Under the pieces are notes generated by a model that ran no database searches, was not told where the DNA came from, and saw only the letters and a program-made list of their open reading frames with translations. A program made the translations under genes and the position numbers. A stretch of DNA of 40,000 bases from Bigelowiella natans CCMP2755 (Eukaryota; Cercozoa; Chlorarachniophyceae): NCBI GenBank assembly GCA_000320545.1, contig ADNK01000889.1, positions 1 to 40,000 of the forward strand, read 5' to 3'. Positions within the stretch are counted from its first letter, which is position 1. The number at the start of each line of letters is the position of its first letter. Below, one piece after another: positions 11,633 through 22,827 of the stretch.

Positions 11633-12500
11633 ATGGCAAGCACAAATATTATCGAGCGGACAACCACTATGTACGGTCTCCAGGTTTGCGCGGAGATTTT
11701 TCTTCTGAAAAATGGCAAATCCTCTCGAGGCCTCCTAATATCGATAATATATGCTAATATTTTGGACTATATCGCCTTCTCAAATCCGCATCCGCCGGCA
11801 TCAGAAACCAACCCCTCCCTCCCTACCCCCCGAATCCTTACACCTGGACGGGCGACAGATGATGATCTTGCAGAGCGCCTTTGGAACCAAACAAACAGTT
11901 TTCCTGCTTTTTTGCAATGAAATAATGAGCTCTGTTTGCAGCGCGCGCGTGCCGCGGGTGGGGAGTGCGCATACATACAACATCTAAATCACAGGTGCTG
12001 AAGATGACGCTGGGAAGGAGGAGGAGGGCGATGAGAGCCAAAAAGAAGACGAAGGAGACGATGATGATCAAGACGAAGATTGCGCAGGTGATGAAGGAGT
12101 AGATGATGGGGATGCGCCACAAGGGGGGGAAGAAGATGAAGACGACGAAAAACCCGATACTGCTGCTGCTGGCGAAGGCGAGGAAGGTGCCAGCGATAAT
12201 AATAATAATAATGGCAACGAAGCAGACGCTAGAGAAGGTTCAGGCTACGATAACGACCAAGAAATGGAGCATGAAGATGAACCGCAAAACGGTGATGAAG
12301 AAGAAGACGACGATGGGGAGGAGGTTGGAGATCAGAACGTCGAAGCTGGTGAAGATGAGGAGGAGGAGGAGGAAGACGATTACGATGCAGAGTAATGAAT
12401 CAAGCCTTCTCTACTTTCTCTCGACACATGAACATAAACGAACTTGTAAACGTGGATCTTCACATGCATTGCACACGACAAATACAAACACGCACACAAG

Positions 12501-12539
<39 letters not shown>

Positions 12540-12540
12540 G

Positions 12541-12631
<91 letters not shown>

Positions 12632-13135
12632 GTATGTCTTTTAATGTAATGTCTAAACTTATGTATATATGTCGACAATCAACATCGGATCACTGATACG
12701 CACCTTCACTAAACGCTGCCAGGGACGATGGCACAGGACGGCGCAAGCTGCAAATCGAGATTCCCGAAGACGGCTATGAGGAAGGACAACAGGAAGACGA
12801 GGAGGGGGGGCAAAGCAGACGCTCGAGGAAGAGCCGTCCCCCTGGCGTTAATGTGACAATCGGAGAATTTACGGTCCACCTCCACAAGTTGGGGTTCACG
12901 ATGCACTCAAATAAACGGTAGTAGTAGTAGTAGTAGTAGCTCAGCAGCGCTTCTGCTCCATTTATTTCATACCAAATACATGCGCAAGAATAAATAGATA
13001 AGCAATAGATACACAAACACACAAAGAGAGGGGGCGGGGGGCGGGGGGCGGGGGGGAAATGAATAAATTATATGTAGAAGTGGGTATCTTCTCCGAAGAA
13101 CACACGTTAGAGAGTGTGACGATTCGCAATAATTC

Positions 13136-13196
<61 letters not shown>

Positions 13197-14115
13197 ACCC
13201 TCAGGAAATGGCCCGAGCGAACAAAAGAGGTAATGAAAGGCCTCCGAGTCTGGGCGAAGAAGGCTTTTGGCCTCGAGGATGTTCGCATCGACGCTGATGT
13301 CAACGAGTAATGATTACCAGATCGGATACAGAGTGTCATCAATATAGTTTCCAGAAGACACGCAAATATAGAAAACCAAAAATACAAGATACACGTGTAT
13401 TTACTAGTGCAAAGCAAATTATTATGGTATTTGCGGGGTGACTTGCGAGTGTGTGTATGCGGGTGAATGGGTGTGGGTATGCTCAACAAGCAATACATAG
13501 AGAATAGTTTACTCCCCTGCGCTGCTAAGACGACGTGCCCCCTCCCTCATGCCCTCACTGCCACCGCCAACATCGCCATCATCAACACCATCAGATTCAT
13601 CTGGCACAAGGGCAAGAAACACATTCCCCTGCGCATTCGTGTGCGGCTCGAGAAAATTCGGCAGGTGGGCCGCATGGACCGGCATCTGAACCGATTGGAC
13701 GACGCGCTGTTCACAAAAGTCTCTTACGTGCATGTCGACACCTTCAAGGGGAAGGAGACGGAGGTGCGTGCGTGCATGATTAGGAGGAGAAGAATCTTCT
13801 CAGTTGAACAATACATCTAAGAGCGGTCGGTGGGTGGTAGTTTTCCATGGCCAACTAGCAGCCCCTTGGGATAAAATCTCTGCTCCGCACATGCACGCAT
13901 GAGACAGGGACCTCCCCTTCAACCCGGCTCCCTCATTATTCTCCTCGTTGAAATGAATAACGGTGCAATGCTGTTATTTGTAGGTGAAATACGGGGTGCC
14001 GAGGATATTGACACCAGCAGGAAACATCGTTGTCGAGGGGGAGTTGGAGGAGGAAGTGCAGGCGGAGGAGGCACATGAGGAGATCGAGCCAGAGCAGGAC
14101 GACTACGTGACGTAG
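11633..14115 (+). CDS. Acidic N-terminal region fused to a diverged ribosomal protein eL31 domain
   Basis: Five well-supported exons join in frame: 11995-12391, 12723-12917, 13205-13306, 13595-13763, 13984-14115 (330 residues before the stop). The first encodes about 130 residues dominated by Asp/Glu, with an Asn run. The second continues acidic, then becomes basic ([11 protein letters not shown]) and enters an eL31 fold: [72 protein letters not shown]. Matches to the family are strongest at VRID..N, W.KG and RIRVRL, the rRNA-contacting strand. An acidic tail follows. Canonical eL31 is about 125 residues with no acidic extension, so this is either a divergent paralogue or a remodelled ribosomal protein. 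The 5' end is unresolved: a first exon from ATG 11633 ending in phase 1 (for example just after 11672, weak donor GTCTCC) would connect. The (GTA)n repeat at 12918 begins exactly at a donor. Confidence 0.82.
12505..12536. repeat. (GA)n microsatellite in an eL31-like gene intron
   Basis: GA run inside the intron between the first two supported exons, directly followed by a long TA run. Confidence 0.95.
12545..12625. repeat. Long (TA)n microsatellite
   Basis: About 80 bases of uninterrupted TA dinucleotides in an intron of the eL31-like gene. Open frames across it in all directions (Tyr-Ile repeats) are artefacts. Confidence 0.97.
13140..13195. repeat. (CT)n microsatellite forming the polypyrimidine tract of an acceptor
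   Basis: CT run that ends about 10 bases before the acceptor CAG at 13202-13204. It therefore takes the place of the polypyrimidine tract in this intron of the eL31-like gene. Confidence 0.95.
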
Positions 14116-14354
14116 TCGTCGTAGCTGCTGCCAGCGATGTATGTGCGTATGTGTGCATGCAACAACGGCAGACTGATTATTTGGTGAATAATCCATCTGG
14201 TCGGTGGTATCAAGGAAGAAGTCAAGTCGATATATGGACATCGATGCCTTCATATTCTCATACTTACATTACACACACCTACAAGTGTAGGAGTGTAGAT
14301 GTGTGATAAATAATAATATTGATAAATAATGCTGATAATATTCACATATAATTC

Positions 14355-14392
<38 letters not shown>

Positions 14393-14940
14393 CATACATA
14401 TATACCACAAACACATAGTGCACATATGAACAAGATCAAGTGGAAGATAAATTTCAAGGGAATACGGCAAGAATATGTATAATTTGCTTGGAATGTATCC
14501 GCAACATCAGCCATTTATATATGTTTAATACAGAAGGCACGTTCAATCTAATGTTGGTGAATCAATTTAGATGCCACTGCATGTACTTACGTAATAATCT
14601 ATATGTGTGCATGCACATTGCGTCACTAGATGAACATGTATCATCAGCCTGTCCGCGTGGTGGCAGGCTAGCTCGCATATGGCATATTTTTTACAGCATA
14701 GCGCATTGTCTAGATTGTGTGGCGCGTTCGACAATTCTGCTAGAACTAGCGCTGTACATGTATTCTATAACATTTGGCTACCGTGCTATGCCGACGCATA
14801 ACGTTGCATCGTATGACATACGTGTTCCTAAATGTCCACAGATGGTCAGTGAACATGTTTAATCGCTTCATGACATCCGTCTCATGCTCAGACAGCTGCG
14901 GGTACCGCTGCGCGTGTGCGCAGATGAATGATGTGTTGTG
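14116..14940. other. Intergenic spacer downstream of the eL31-like gene
   Basis: No coding sequence could be supported. It holds a (TA)n run at about 14360-14391 and AT-rich DNA with TGCATG/CTAG-type words. A 140-codon open frame at 14440-14862 has no recognisable domain and reads like chance. Confidence 0.5.
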
Positions 14941-15139
14941 GCGGATCATCATGTACATACGTGGAACATGGCGTTGATGATGCGTAAAAAATTGGAGCCG
15001 CTGATAGGAATATACTCTTGTATTATTTCTGTCTCTGGAGATAGATTCTTTCGCTTTTTCTCTTTCTGCTTTGCGATGGCTAGATGGGTAAAACAAGATT
15101 TTCTTTCCTGGCGGCCCACCATGCTGCGCCCGATGGCAC

Positions 15140-16123
15140 GAGCAGCACGGTGACTCCTGCCGCTGTTACTACTGCTGCTATCGAAGCACGTCATCGTCGT
15201 GTTGTCCGACCCAACATACATGTTACTGCCGTTGTAAATTGATAGGGACGTCGTGAAATTTGGGTGGGATGGTCCACAGGTTGCGGGGCGGCCCAAGCTA
15301 GCAAGCGATGACGGGCATTCGGGGACAACAGCTGCATCGCCGCTGCCCCCTGACAGAGCCATATCAACGGTAGAAAAAGGAGACGCACAGGTATTCAGCG
15401 CTTTCATACCATCATCACTGACAGCCCATTCTCCTCCCAGACTGATACTCCAGCAAAGTGCGGTTTCATTCTGAATGGCCGTTTTCGGCCAGCAACTCGT
15501 ACTCCAGCCAGTTCCGCGTTGAAGCGACTCGCTCCGTAACAAATAAATGTACCAAAATATCCTAGGATGGATTTCTTCCGCAAAACTGGATGATAGAGTG
15601 AAAAAGACCTGGCACACTGCTGGAAACTCGATCACACTGTGGTTTTATCATCGGGATATTTCCGGGCGCAACTTCACTTCCTTCGTTGTCATTAGTGTGG
15701 GAGTCGTATCCTCGACAACTATTTTCGTGCCTGCCATGACAACAACGACAACACAACGACAACAACAAATGGCAATCCGAAGTCAGCTAAAGCGCCGTTG
15801 ACAGGCATGCTACGCAGTTTGTTGGGAGCACATGCTACTTTTTCTTCGGAATTGGAGGCCAAATCGGGTAGAAACTCCCCGTAATCCCGTTGGATTATCA
15901 CCGAAATCCCTGGCTTGTGACACTGTGTACTTAAAGGTGGAGCTCTGCAAGTAACGTCTTTGAATTTTGCCCAGAGACAAGGGAGTAAACAGAGACGCAA
16001 AGCAGCAAACCCTTGCCGGACCAGCTCAAGAGTTGTGTCTGAAAGCGGGAGCTTTGAGAAGGATTCGACAGTTATATCATAATGCGACAATTTATCGATG
16101 ATGTCGTAGTATAAATATTCCAT
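15140..16123 (-). CDS. Hypothetical protein, weakly supported, exon structure unresolved
   Basis: Two consecutive open stretches on the minus strand have some coding character. The upstream one starts with a real ATG at 16123 (MEYLYYDIIDKLSHYDI), runs about 130 residues and contains a Val-rich hydrophobic segment (FGLPFVVVVVLSLL). The downstream one (about 15635-15140) is Ser/Thr/Cys-rich with several N-glycosylation-like sites (NFTT, NGSN, NTTM) and Cys residues, as in a secreted or wall protein. I do not recognise either and could not fix the splice that would join them. The two could be unrelated or non-coding. Confidence 0.25.
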
Positions 16124-16200
16124 TGGTTTTCCTGATCATCGACCCGAGCCCGAACCCCCCCCCCTTGAGAAATTCCCCCAACCCCCACACTATTTTCAAG

Positions 16201-16449
16201 ATGTTACGCAGGGGTAGAATGAGTTCCACCTTCAAGGTGGCGACTGCAATGGGCTTGATGGTTGCTGTAGCAGTGGTTGGTAGCCTTAGATCACCAGCAG
16301 GAGCTGATGCAAGAACCCTTTCAATCTCCCAAGCCCGAGCAGCAAAATCGGCGGCGACTACGATAATTCCAGGCCGACAAAACAACCTGGTCACTCTCCT
16401 AGCTTTGGGCAAATATGTGAAAATAAACATCTTGCAGCATCGATTTTAA
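16201..16449 (+). CDS. Possible small secreted protein, 82 residues
   Basis: Open frame from ATG 16201 with a textbook secretory signal: MSSTFKVATAMGLMVAVAVV, then a small-residue stretch ending PAGADA before RTLSISQ. The remaining 40 or so residues show no known domain. It could instead be the first exon of a longer gene, but no continuation was found before the pyruvate kinase start. An opposing open frame covers the same DNA, so coding status is uncertain. Confidence 0.3.
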   Translation: MLRRGRMSSTFKVATAMGLMVAVAVVGSLRSPAGADARTLSISQARAAKSAATTIIPGRQNNLVTLLALGKYVKINILQHRF

Positions 16450-16854
16450 GAAAAAACGTGAGAGCGAAGTGGGATTCGAGGGGGGTCCGGCAAGTGTGGC
16501 AGGGTATTCTGGTGTAAAACTCATTTACTTGCACGGCAAGTTACCAACACGCCTAAACTTCCTACACTTCCAAGAATATAGAGAAGGGTTGTAATTAATC
16601 TGGTTGATCTTCTATGATGTTCTTGCACCATCCATAGGGCATTTACGGCAGGATTCAATGGCACCGGGAACAAACACCATCAATGAATCTCCGCAAAGGT
16701 CAATCGCTTCTCGCCAAAGAAGCACCAGCCGTGCATTAGAGCTCCTTGATGTTGCAAATGTTTGCATGGTCGAGTATATGTATACGAGTCCTATTTTTAA
16801 AATGCTCTCACGCATCTTCCCGCGCATGCTATGGGTTTCATCATACTAGCAGAG

Positions 16855-17163
16855 ATGTGGAGCGTGCGCTCTAGCGCCGTGGAGAAGCCATCATCCGTGA
16901 GCGATTCGACCACTATTGCAACCAGGTTTTGAATAATCAGCCAAAATTAGATTTGCAAGTGAAAGGGTGAAGAAAGGGCGGGGGGCTAGGGTCATCTATC
17001 TTGCCTTTTTCCATACTTTCATTGTGAGTTGATATTGGGCTGCTCTTTCTTGTATAACAGGCCGGATCGGCCCGGTATCCAAAAGGTTGCATCCACCTCG
17101 TTTGCCTCCTTCGACCCTTCCAAGTTTCCAGGTGCCACTTATTGTAAGCGTGCAGAGGAGAAG

Positions 17164-17194
<31 letters not shown>

Positions 17195-18662
17195 TGCAAG
17201 ATGAAGGAAACCAACAAAGAGATACTGTGTCTAAACAAACGTATTCATCAGTGCCTTAAATTGTTGTTATCGGTCTTCATCTCAATGAATCGCTTTCGCA
17301 GGTCCGTTCTCTAAGACAAAGATCCTTGCCACGGTACGAATTTAGGGGGGGGGGGGGGATCAGACATGTGGAAGGGTGTGACACTAAGGGAAAGCAAAGA
17401 TTCTGCATCATACTCATCTCCCCCCCCCCCTTCTCTCTTTCTCTTAGAAACACTGATAATGTATCGTCATAAATCCTCCTTTTCTGTTGGTTTCGGCGGT
17501 GCATTAAAATAATACCCATTATAATCACCCCCCCCCGCACTCCCCTTCTTCCTGTACAACAATCCAAAAGGTTGGTCCCGCAAGCGAGTCGTTTGAAATG
17601 CTGGAGAAGCTGTGGTTGGCAGGGGTCGACGTGTTCCGTATTAATCTCTCACATGGAAGCCACGAAAAGCACAGAGAGGTTCGTCTATGCAAATGGCTAT
17701 CAGCACCGCTTACTTATTCTAGTTCTTCGCTGTACCCACCCTCTGCCTTGTATAGCCATCGCCATTGTCCTGACCCATGCATTTATTCGCTGCTGTTAGG
17801 TCGTGAAGAACATCCGCGACTTGGAGGAGAAGTACGCGTGCGTTATCGGGATCCTGCTCGACCTCCAAGGGTAGGCATGCTAGTCGTATTTCAGACATCA
17901 ACACAAGCACACACCACCTCCTTCTTCTCCCCCCACCCCCCCCTCCATTGGATTCCTTCCTGCCTTAGACCTAAGCTCCGTGTTGGCCGGTTTAAGGATG
18001 GTCCGATCATGCTTGAGAAGGTACGTGCTTGCGAATACGCGTTTTTGTGTGCGCGCACGTTATTTGTTCTATTTTCTGCTGATAGTTAGCACTCATTCTC
18101 GATGACGAGGATCAAACTCTGTCGTCTTCTCTATACCCCCTCTCCTTTAATATGACGATAATAATTTCTGTGTGCTTTCTCCATATTCTTGCTCCTTCGT
18201 CGTCTCATCGTCTCGTCGTCTCGTCGTCGTCGTCGTCGTCGTCATGTCACCACAGGGAGCTAAGTTTCGTATGGATATGAACGGTTGTGCCACGTCTCTG
18301 ACTCAAAGAAAAAGAGAGTTAGAGGATAGTGAAAAGCGGGAGAGGGAGTAGGATGACAGAGATTTAATAAGATCTGTTACCCTCCCTCCCTCTTCCCATC
18401 AACAATAAACACCTTCGCTTTTTGTTTATAATTATCGTTGTCGTCATCGTTGTCGTCGTCGTCATCTAAATGTGTTTACTACCTATTCTTCCTGCTGCTG
18501 CTTTCTTCTATTGCTTGCTCCTAAACGGCTTCTTGCTGATGCTGCTGCTACTACTACACTACTGCGCAGAGGAGCTAGGAGATATCAACCGTGTACAATT
18601 GCCACACCCCGAGATCTTTGCGGTGAGTATTACCAGATGGGAAGAAGAGGAGGGAGGGGGGA

Positions 18663-18703
<41 letters not shown>

Positions 18704-19288
18704 GGATAGACAAAGAGAACATCCTGCTTTGAGCTATAATATCGTTTGATGATTCGTACAGTGTGCGGGCATGTGGTAATAAATACAATGCTCTTCCTAC
18801 TATACAGGCGCTGGAGCCGGGCACATCTCTTCTCCTCGATGACGGAAAGGTGCTGTCTGCCAAATGCCACATCTACGTGCCACCTCCCCCCGACCGCTCT
18901 CTTTCCCCCAAATACTAAATACATACTTACCTTCCTCTCCCTACTACGGACGACAGGTGAAGCTGAAAGTGCTAGATTGCGGCCCAGACTTTGCTGAGAC
19001 TGAGGTACAGCCTACAGCAATCGATTCATGCTGCGATAAGGATGATGATAATGATGATGATGATGACGTTGCCGTTTGTTTCTTATTCCTCCTCTTGTAT
19101 CATCAACGCCGATGTCATCATCATCGTCATCATCACCATCATCATCATTATTATCGTGGCTTCATCGTTGATAGTACCATCGTCATAATGCAACTCTTCG
19201 TACATCGCCAGGTCGTCGTCCCTGGCAAGTTATCCGAGCGTAAAGGAGTTAACGTGCCTGAGGTGCTGCTAAAGACACAATACACATC

Positions 19289-19324
<36 letters not shown>

Positions 19325-20264
19325 CATGCATGTACGCGCGCACGTGTATATCCGGCTCACAAAAGAGTACGATATTCTTTCCAAGGTCACTCTCCCCATC
19401 TCTGCGATGACTGAGAAGGACAAGAAGGACGCGCTCTTCGGCGTGGAGGTAGAAAGCAATTGCAGCGGTGCTTGCTGCTAGGAGCCGAATAGTAGTATCT
19501 GGGAAGGAAAGGGCGACAGGAGGAAGGGGGGGGGAGAAGAAAGACGAACAACAGCTACTATGTCACCATTATCATCATCTTTTTCTTCTTCTTCTTCTTC
19601 CTCCTCCTCCTCCTCCTCCTCCTCCTCCAGAGTGCGCATATTGTTGCATGATCGCAATAAATCAATCAAACAAACACCGCTCACATGATAACTAATAAGG
19701 TCGGTGTGGACTGGATGGCATTGAGCTTCGTTCAGAAGGCGGAGGACATCACGGAGCTGAGAGATCTTGTCGGCGCTGACGCGTAAGAAAGAAGAGACGA
19801 GGAGGAGGAGGAGCAGAGGGGAGGGAGGGAGGGAGAGAGAGAGAGAGAGAGAGGAGACGTAATGAAGAAAGGTATTCAATTTTCGCAGGCACCAGCAATA
19901 ACGTTCTATACTATTCCTCCTCCTCCTCCCCCTCCTCTTCCCTCTGCCGTCATTTCGGTCAAACTAGGGTGAAGATCATGGCTAAAATCGAGAAGCCATC
20001 GGCGGTGGATGACTTGGAGCGTATCTCGGTGGAGGTCGACGGCATCATGGTAGCTCGCGGCGACCTGGGCGTGGAGCTATCACCGCACCAAGTGCCGGTC
20101 GTGCAGAAGCGCATAGTCTCTCACATGCGCAAGGTCGGCAAGCCTGTCGTCGTTGCCACGCAGATGCTCGAGTCCATGATCACATCTCCAACACCTACGA
20201 GGGCCGAGGTAGGTGTTTTCCGGCAGGATCCTTCTTGTGAATGCGCGCACGCGCACGCGCGCGC

Positions 20265-20299
<35 letters not shown>

Positions 20300-20503
20300 T
20301 TGTCGTCAATGCTCTGTCCCCGGATGATGGTATATCGCAGCAAACATCGGGACCAACAAATGATGTGCTCCCCCCCCCTACCCCTCTCTTCTCAGGCCAA
20401 CGACGTGGCTAATGCTATTTACGATGGGGCTGACGCGGTGATGCTCAGTGCGGAGTCTGCAGCAGGTGTAGTAATTGCCCAATCTACCAATGCGCTGCGC
20501 CTT

Positions 20504-20549
<46 letters not shown>

Positions 20550-22592
20550 TATTTGTGTGTGTGTGTGTGTGTAACCCTCCTCCCCTTAGGTCAGTATCCT
20601 GTGGAAGCCGTGACTACTATGGAGTCGATCATTAAGGAGGTGGAAGGCAATCCCGAGTGAGTAAATAGTAGTAGTAGTAGTAGCAGTAGTAGCAGTAGCA
20701 GTAGTCGTAGCGGTAGTAGTGGAAGTAAGTAGTAGTAGCAGTAGTAGTAGTGGTGGTGGTGGTGGTGACAGTAGTAGAGTTAGTTTCAGGAGTAGCACTC
20801 GATGACCGTTCCATCGTCTACCCCCTTCCTCATTCCCGCATATTTGCTTAAACGAATGCGTGCAGATACCGCGTCCGTATGGAGAGCGGCCAGTCCATTC
20901 AGCCTTTAAGCCAGGTAATAGTCGGGTCTTCTTGTGATTTAATAACAGTCAGAAAAGACAAGATCACTCTGATGATGCGGCCTAAAATATGCTATCTCCC
21001 TACAAATCCCCCTCCCCTCTCTCTCTCCATGTGGCTCTCTGCCATCCTCCTCCTCCTCCTCCTCCTCCTCCTCCTCCTCCTCCTCCAGGACGCCATGATC
21101 CCTGCTGCTCGTAACTTGGCGCGCAACATCAACGCATCTGCCATAGTGTGCTTTACGACGTGGGGCCGCATTGCTCAAAGGTACAACAACGACAACAAGC
21201 CCCCCTCTCTGAACCACTACAACTGCTTCCTCTCCCACCCCCCCCCCCCCCCCATGTTCAGTGAGTATTCTGTTGTGATTTTTTACTCCTACGGTTGTAC
21301 TCGCATGGTGTGGTTGTGCAGGATTTCCCAGGAAAGATCCACCAGACCTGTCATTGCTCTATCGAACAATCGAAAGGTGTGTGGCTAACGTGTTCCTTCC
21401 CCCCTCCCATTTTGCGTCTCTGTTTTTTGGCAGCAGTGTATGTAACACATGCGTCAGTGTTACTGCCTTCTAGCCTGCCCTAAGGCATAGATGATATGTG
21501 AGGAGAGAGGCAGATGTGGATGGGGGTGGATGATTGGTGCTACATTCTTGTATTGTGTTGTTTTAACATTTCCCTCTCCCCACTCCCTAACAACGGTATA
21601 GACGGCTCGGCGATTGGCTCTATCGTGGGGTGAGTAAGTGGGGAAGAAGAGACAGTAAGGGGGGGTGGGGGAACAAGAAGAGTAGAAAGGACATGTTTCC
21701 GCAGCCCCCTTTATTTTGATCTTCTGTGTCCTGCGTGTGAATTTATAGTGGTTTGTTTGAGCCGTTCCACTTCGTTTACGATGATCTCTATTCTGCATTT
21801 ATACTTCAATGCTGCATGCGGGAGAGCATCTGTATCATAGAGGCAGCGAGGGAGGTGGCTGCACGAAACGAGGATGGAGAGAGATGTTTGTCTTATAGCC
21901 ATCTCCCCATTATTCTCCCCCTGGTGATATACTAGGCGTATATCCGATCTTCGATGCATGCGATCCGGTGGAATGCGTGAGTGTGGAGGATAACATCTCG
22001 TACGAAAACTTCAACTTTGACACCGTAAGAGGAGCAACACCTTATCACCTTCTTTCCCAGAACAGCAGCAGCAACAACAACAACAACAACAACAACAAAG
22101 AGACGATAAGACGATTTACGACGATTTGACCCTTGGTGTTGCATGACGACACATGCTTCGCTGTGGTACTCCCTCACTCACCGGGACTTGTTCCTTCTTT
22201 TCGTTAAACTCTCCTTCCAGGTGATCGAGCTTGCACGTGATGTCGCGGGAAAAAAGAAGCTCGCGAAGGCGGGAGACTTGCTAGTCGTTACGGGGTACGT
22301 TCTTATTTTATCAAGTGCTTGATAAAGTTGTAGTTTAGGGTGGTAGTAGTAAGGACGGGGAGTAGCAGGCTTGCTCTTGTTCGAAATGCGGTGGACGCTG
22401 GGTTTAAACAAAAACAATGTTTCGGAGAGGAGGAGGATAGGGGGGCTCAGGGACCAGGAATAACACTGCATCACTGTGGAGACGACTGATGATTGCCACA
22501 CGTGCTATCTGACCCTGCAACAAAACCGTGTTGATTTGTAACGTGACGAAACAAAACAAAAATGTATTCATACGAATCATAATCCCCCCCCC

Positions 22593-22643
<51 letters not shown>

Positions 22644-22730
22644 TGCTTATATAGTTGGCAGCCTGGAGGGGTTCAAGGAGCGAACATCATCAGAGTCGTT
22701 CAAATGCCGGCAGAGGAAAATAGGCTGTAG
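16855..22730 (+). CDS. PYK: Pyruvate kinase
   Basis: Converts phosphoenolpyruvate and ADP to pyruvate and ATP, the last step of glycolysis; probably cytosolic, as no targeting peptide is seen. Twenty-three exons join in frame to 537 residues: 16855-16925, 17061-17131, 17302-17333, 17571-17678, 17800-17870, 17969-18020, 18256-18283, 18570-18622, 18808-18849, 18957-19004, 19212-19262, 19386-19448, 19700-19782, 19968-20208, 20396-20465, 20590-20656, 20866-20914, 21089-21180, 21322-21376, 21602-21629, 21936-22024, 22221-22294, 22655-22730. Key motifs are [11 protein letters not shown] (substrate and K+ site), LLLDDGK and GVNVP in the B domain, the signature [10 protein letters not shown] with its catalytic Lys, [26 protein letters not shown], and the C-terminal [13 protein letters not shown]. 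The first exon ([11 protein letters not shown]...) fits phase but its donor (GTTTTG) is weak. Introns are loaded with microsatellites. Exons down to 28 bases are present. Confidence 0.95.
17168..17194. repeat. (GA)n microsatellite in a pyruvate kinase intron
   Basis: GA run about 35 bases after the donor at 17132. Confidence 0.95.
18665..18701. repeat. (GA)n microsatellite in a pyruvate kinase intron
   Basis: GA run about 40 bases after the donor at 18623. Confidence 0.95.
19294..19322. repeat. (CA)n microsatellite in a pyruvate kinase intron
   Basis: CA run in the intron 19263-19385, about 30 bases after its donor. Confidence 0.95.
19598..19629. repeat. (CTC)n pyrimidine microsatellite in a pyruvate kinase intron
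   Basis: CTT/CTC triplet run in the intron 19449-19699. A purine-rich tract (about 19500-19545) near the donor of the same intron is its complement in composition. Confidence 0.9.
20269..20298. repeat. (TG)n microsatellite in a pyruvate kinase intron
   Basis: TG run in the intron 20209-20395, just after a CG/CA-rich alternating purine-pyrimidine segment. Confidence 0.95.
20505..20541. repeat. (TA)n then (CA)/(TG) microsatellites in a pyruvate kinase intron
   Basis: TA run in the intron 20466-20589, followed by short CA and TG runs to about 20572. Confidence 0.95.
20664..20770. repeat. Imperfect (TAG)n microsatellite in a pyruvate kinase intron
   Basis: Long interrupted run of TAG/CAG/TGG triplets beginning a few bases after the donor at 20657. 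Confidence 0.9.
21043..21087. repeat. (CCT)n microsatellite forming an acceptor polypyrimidine tract
   Basis: CCT/CTC run that runs directly into the acceptor CCAG at 21085-21088 before the exon GACGCCATG. Confidence 0.95.
22582..22645. repeat. Compound C(n)-(CT)n-(GT)n tract before the last pyruvate kinase exon
   Basis: A poly-C run of about 20, a CT run and a GT run follow each other just upstream of the acceptor ATAG at 22651-22654. Confidence 0.95.
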
Positions 22731-22791
22731 TTTTTCTAGCAAACCCCGCAATAGCTATGGCGGATAACCTAATATTAAATACATACATATA

Positions 22792-22827
<36 letters not shown>

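Noticed and set aside
12395-12649. Tyr-Ile repeat open frames
   Set aside because: Simple translation of the GA and TA microsatellites inside an intron.
14440-14862. A 140-codon plus-strand frame
   Set aside because: Composition follows the surrounding non-coding text and no motif or homologous feature is visible.
18864-19481. A 205-codon frame through pyruvate kinase introns
   Set aside because: It reads through His and Thr microsatellites; the real exons are used in short pieces within it.
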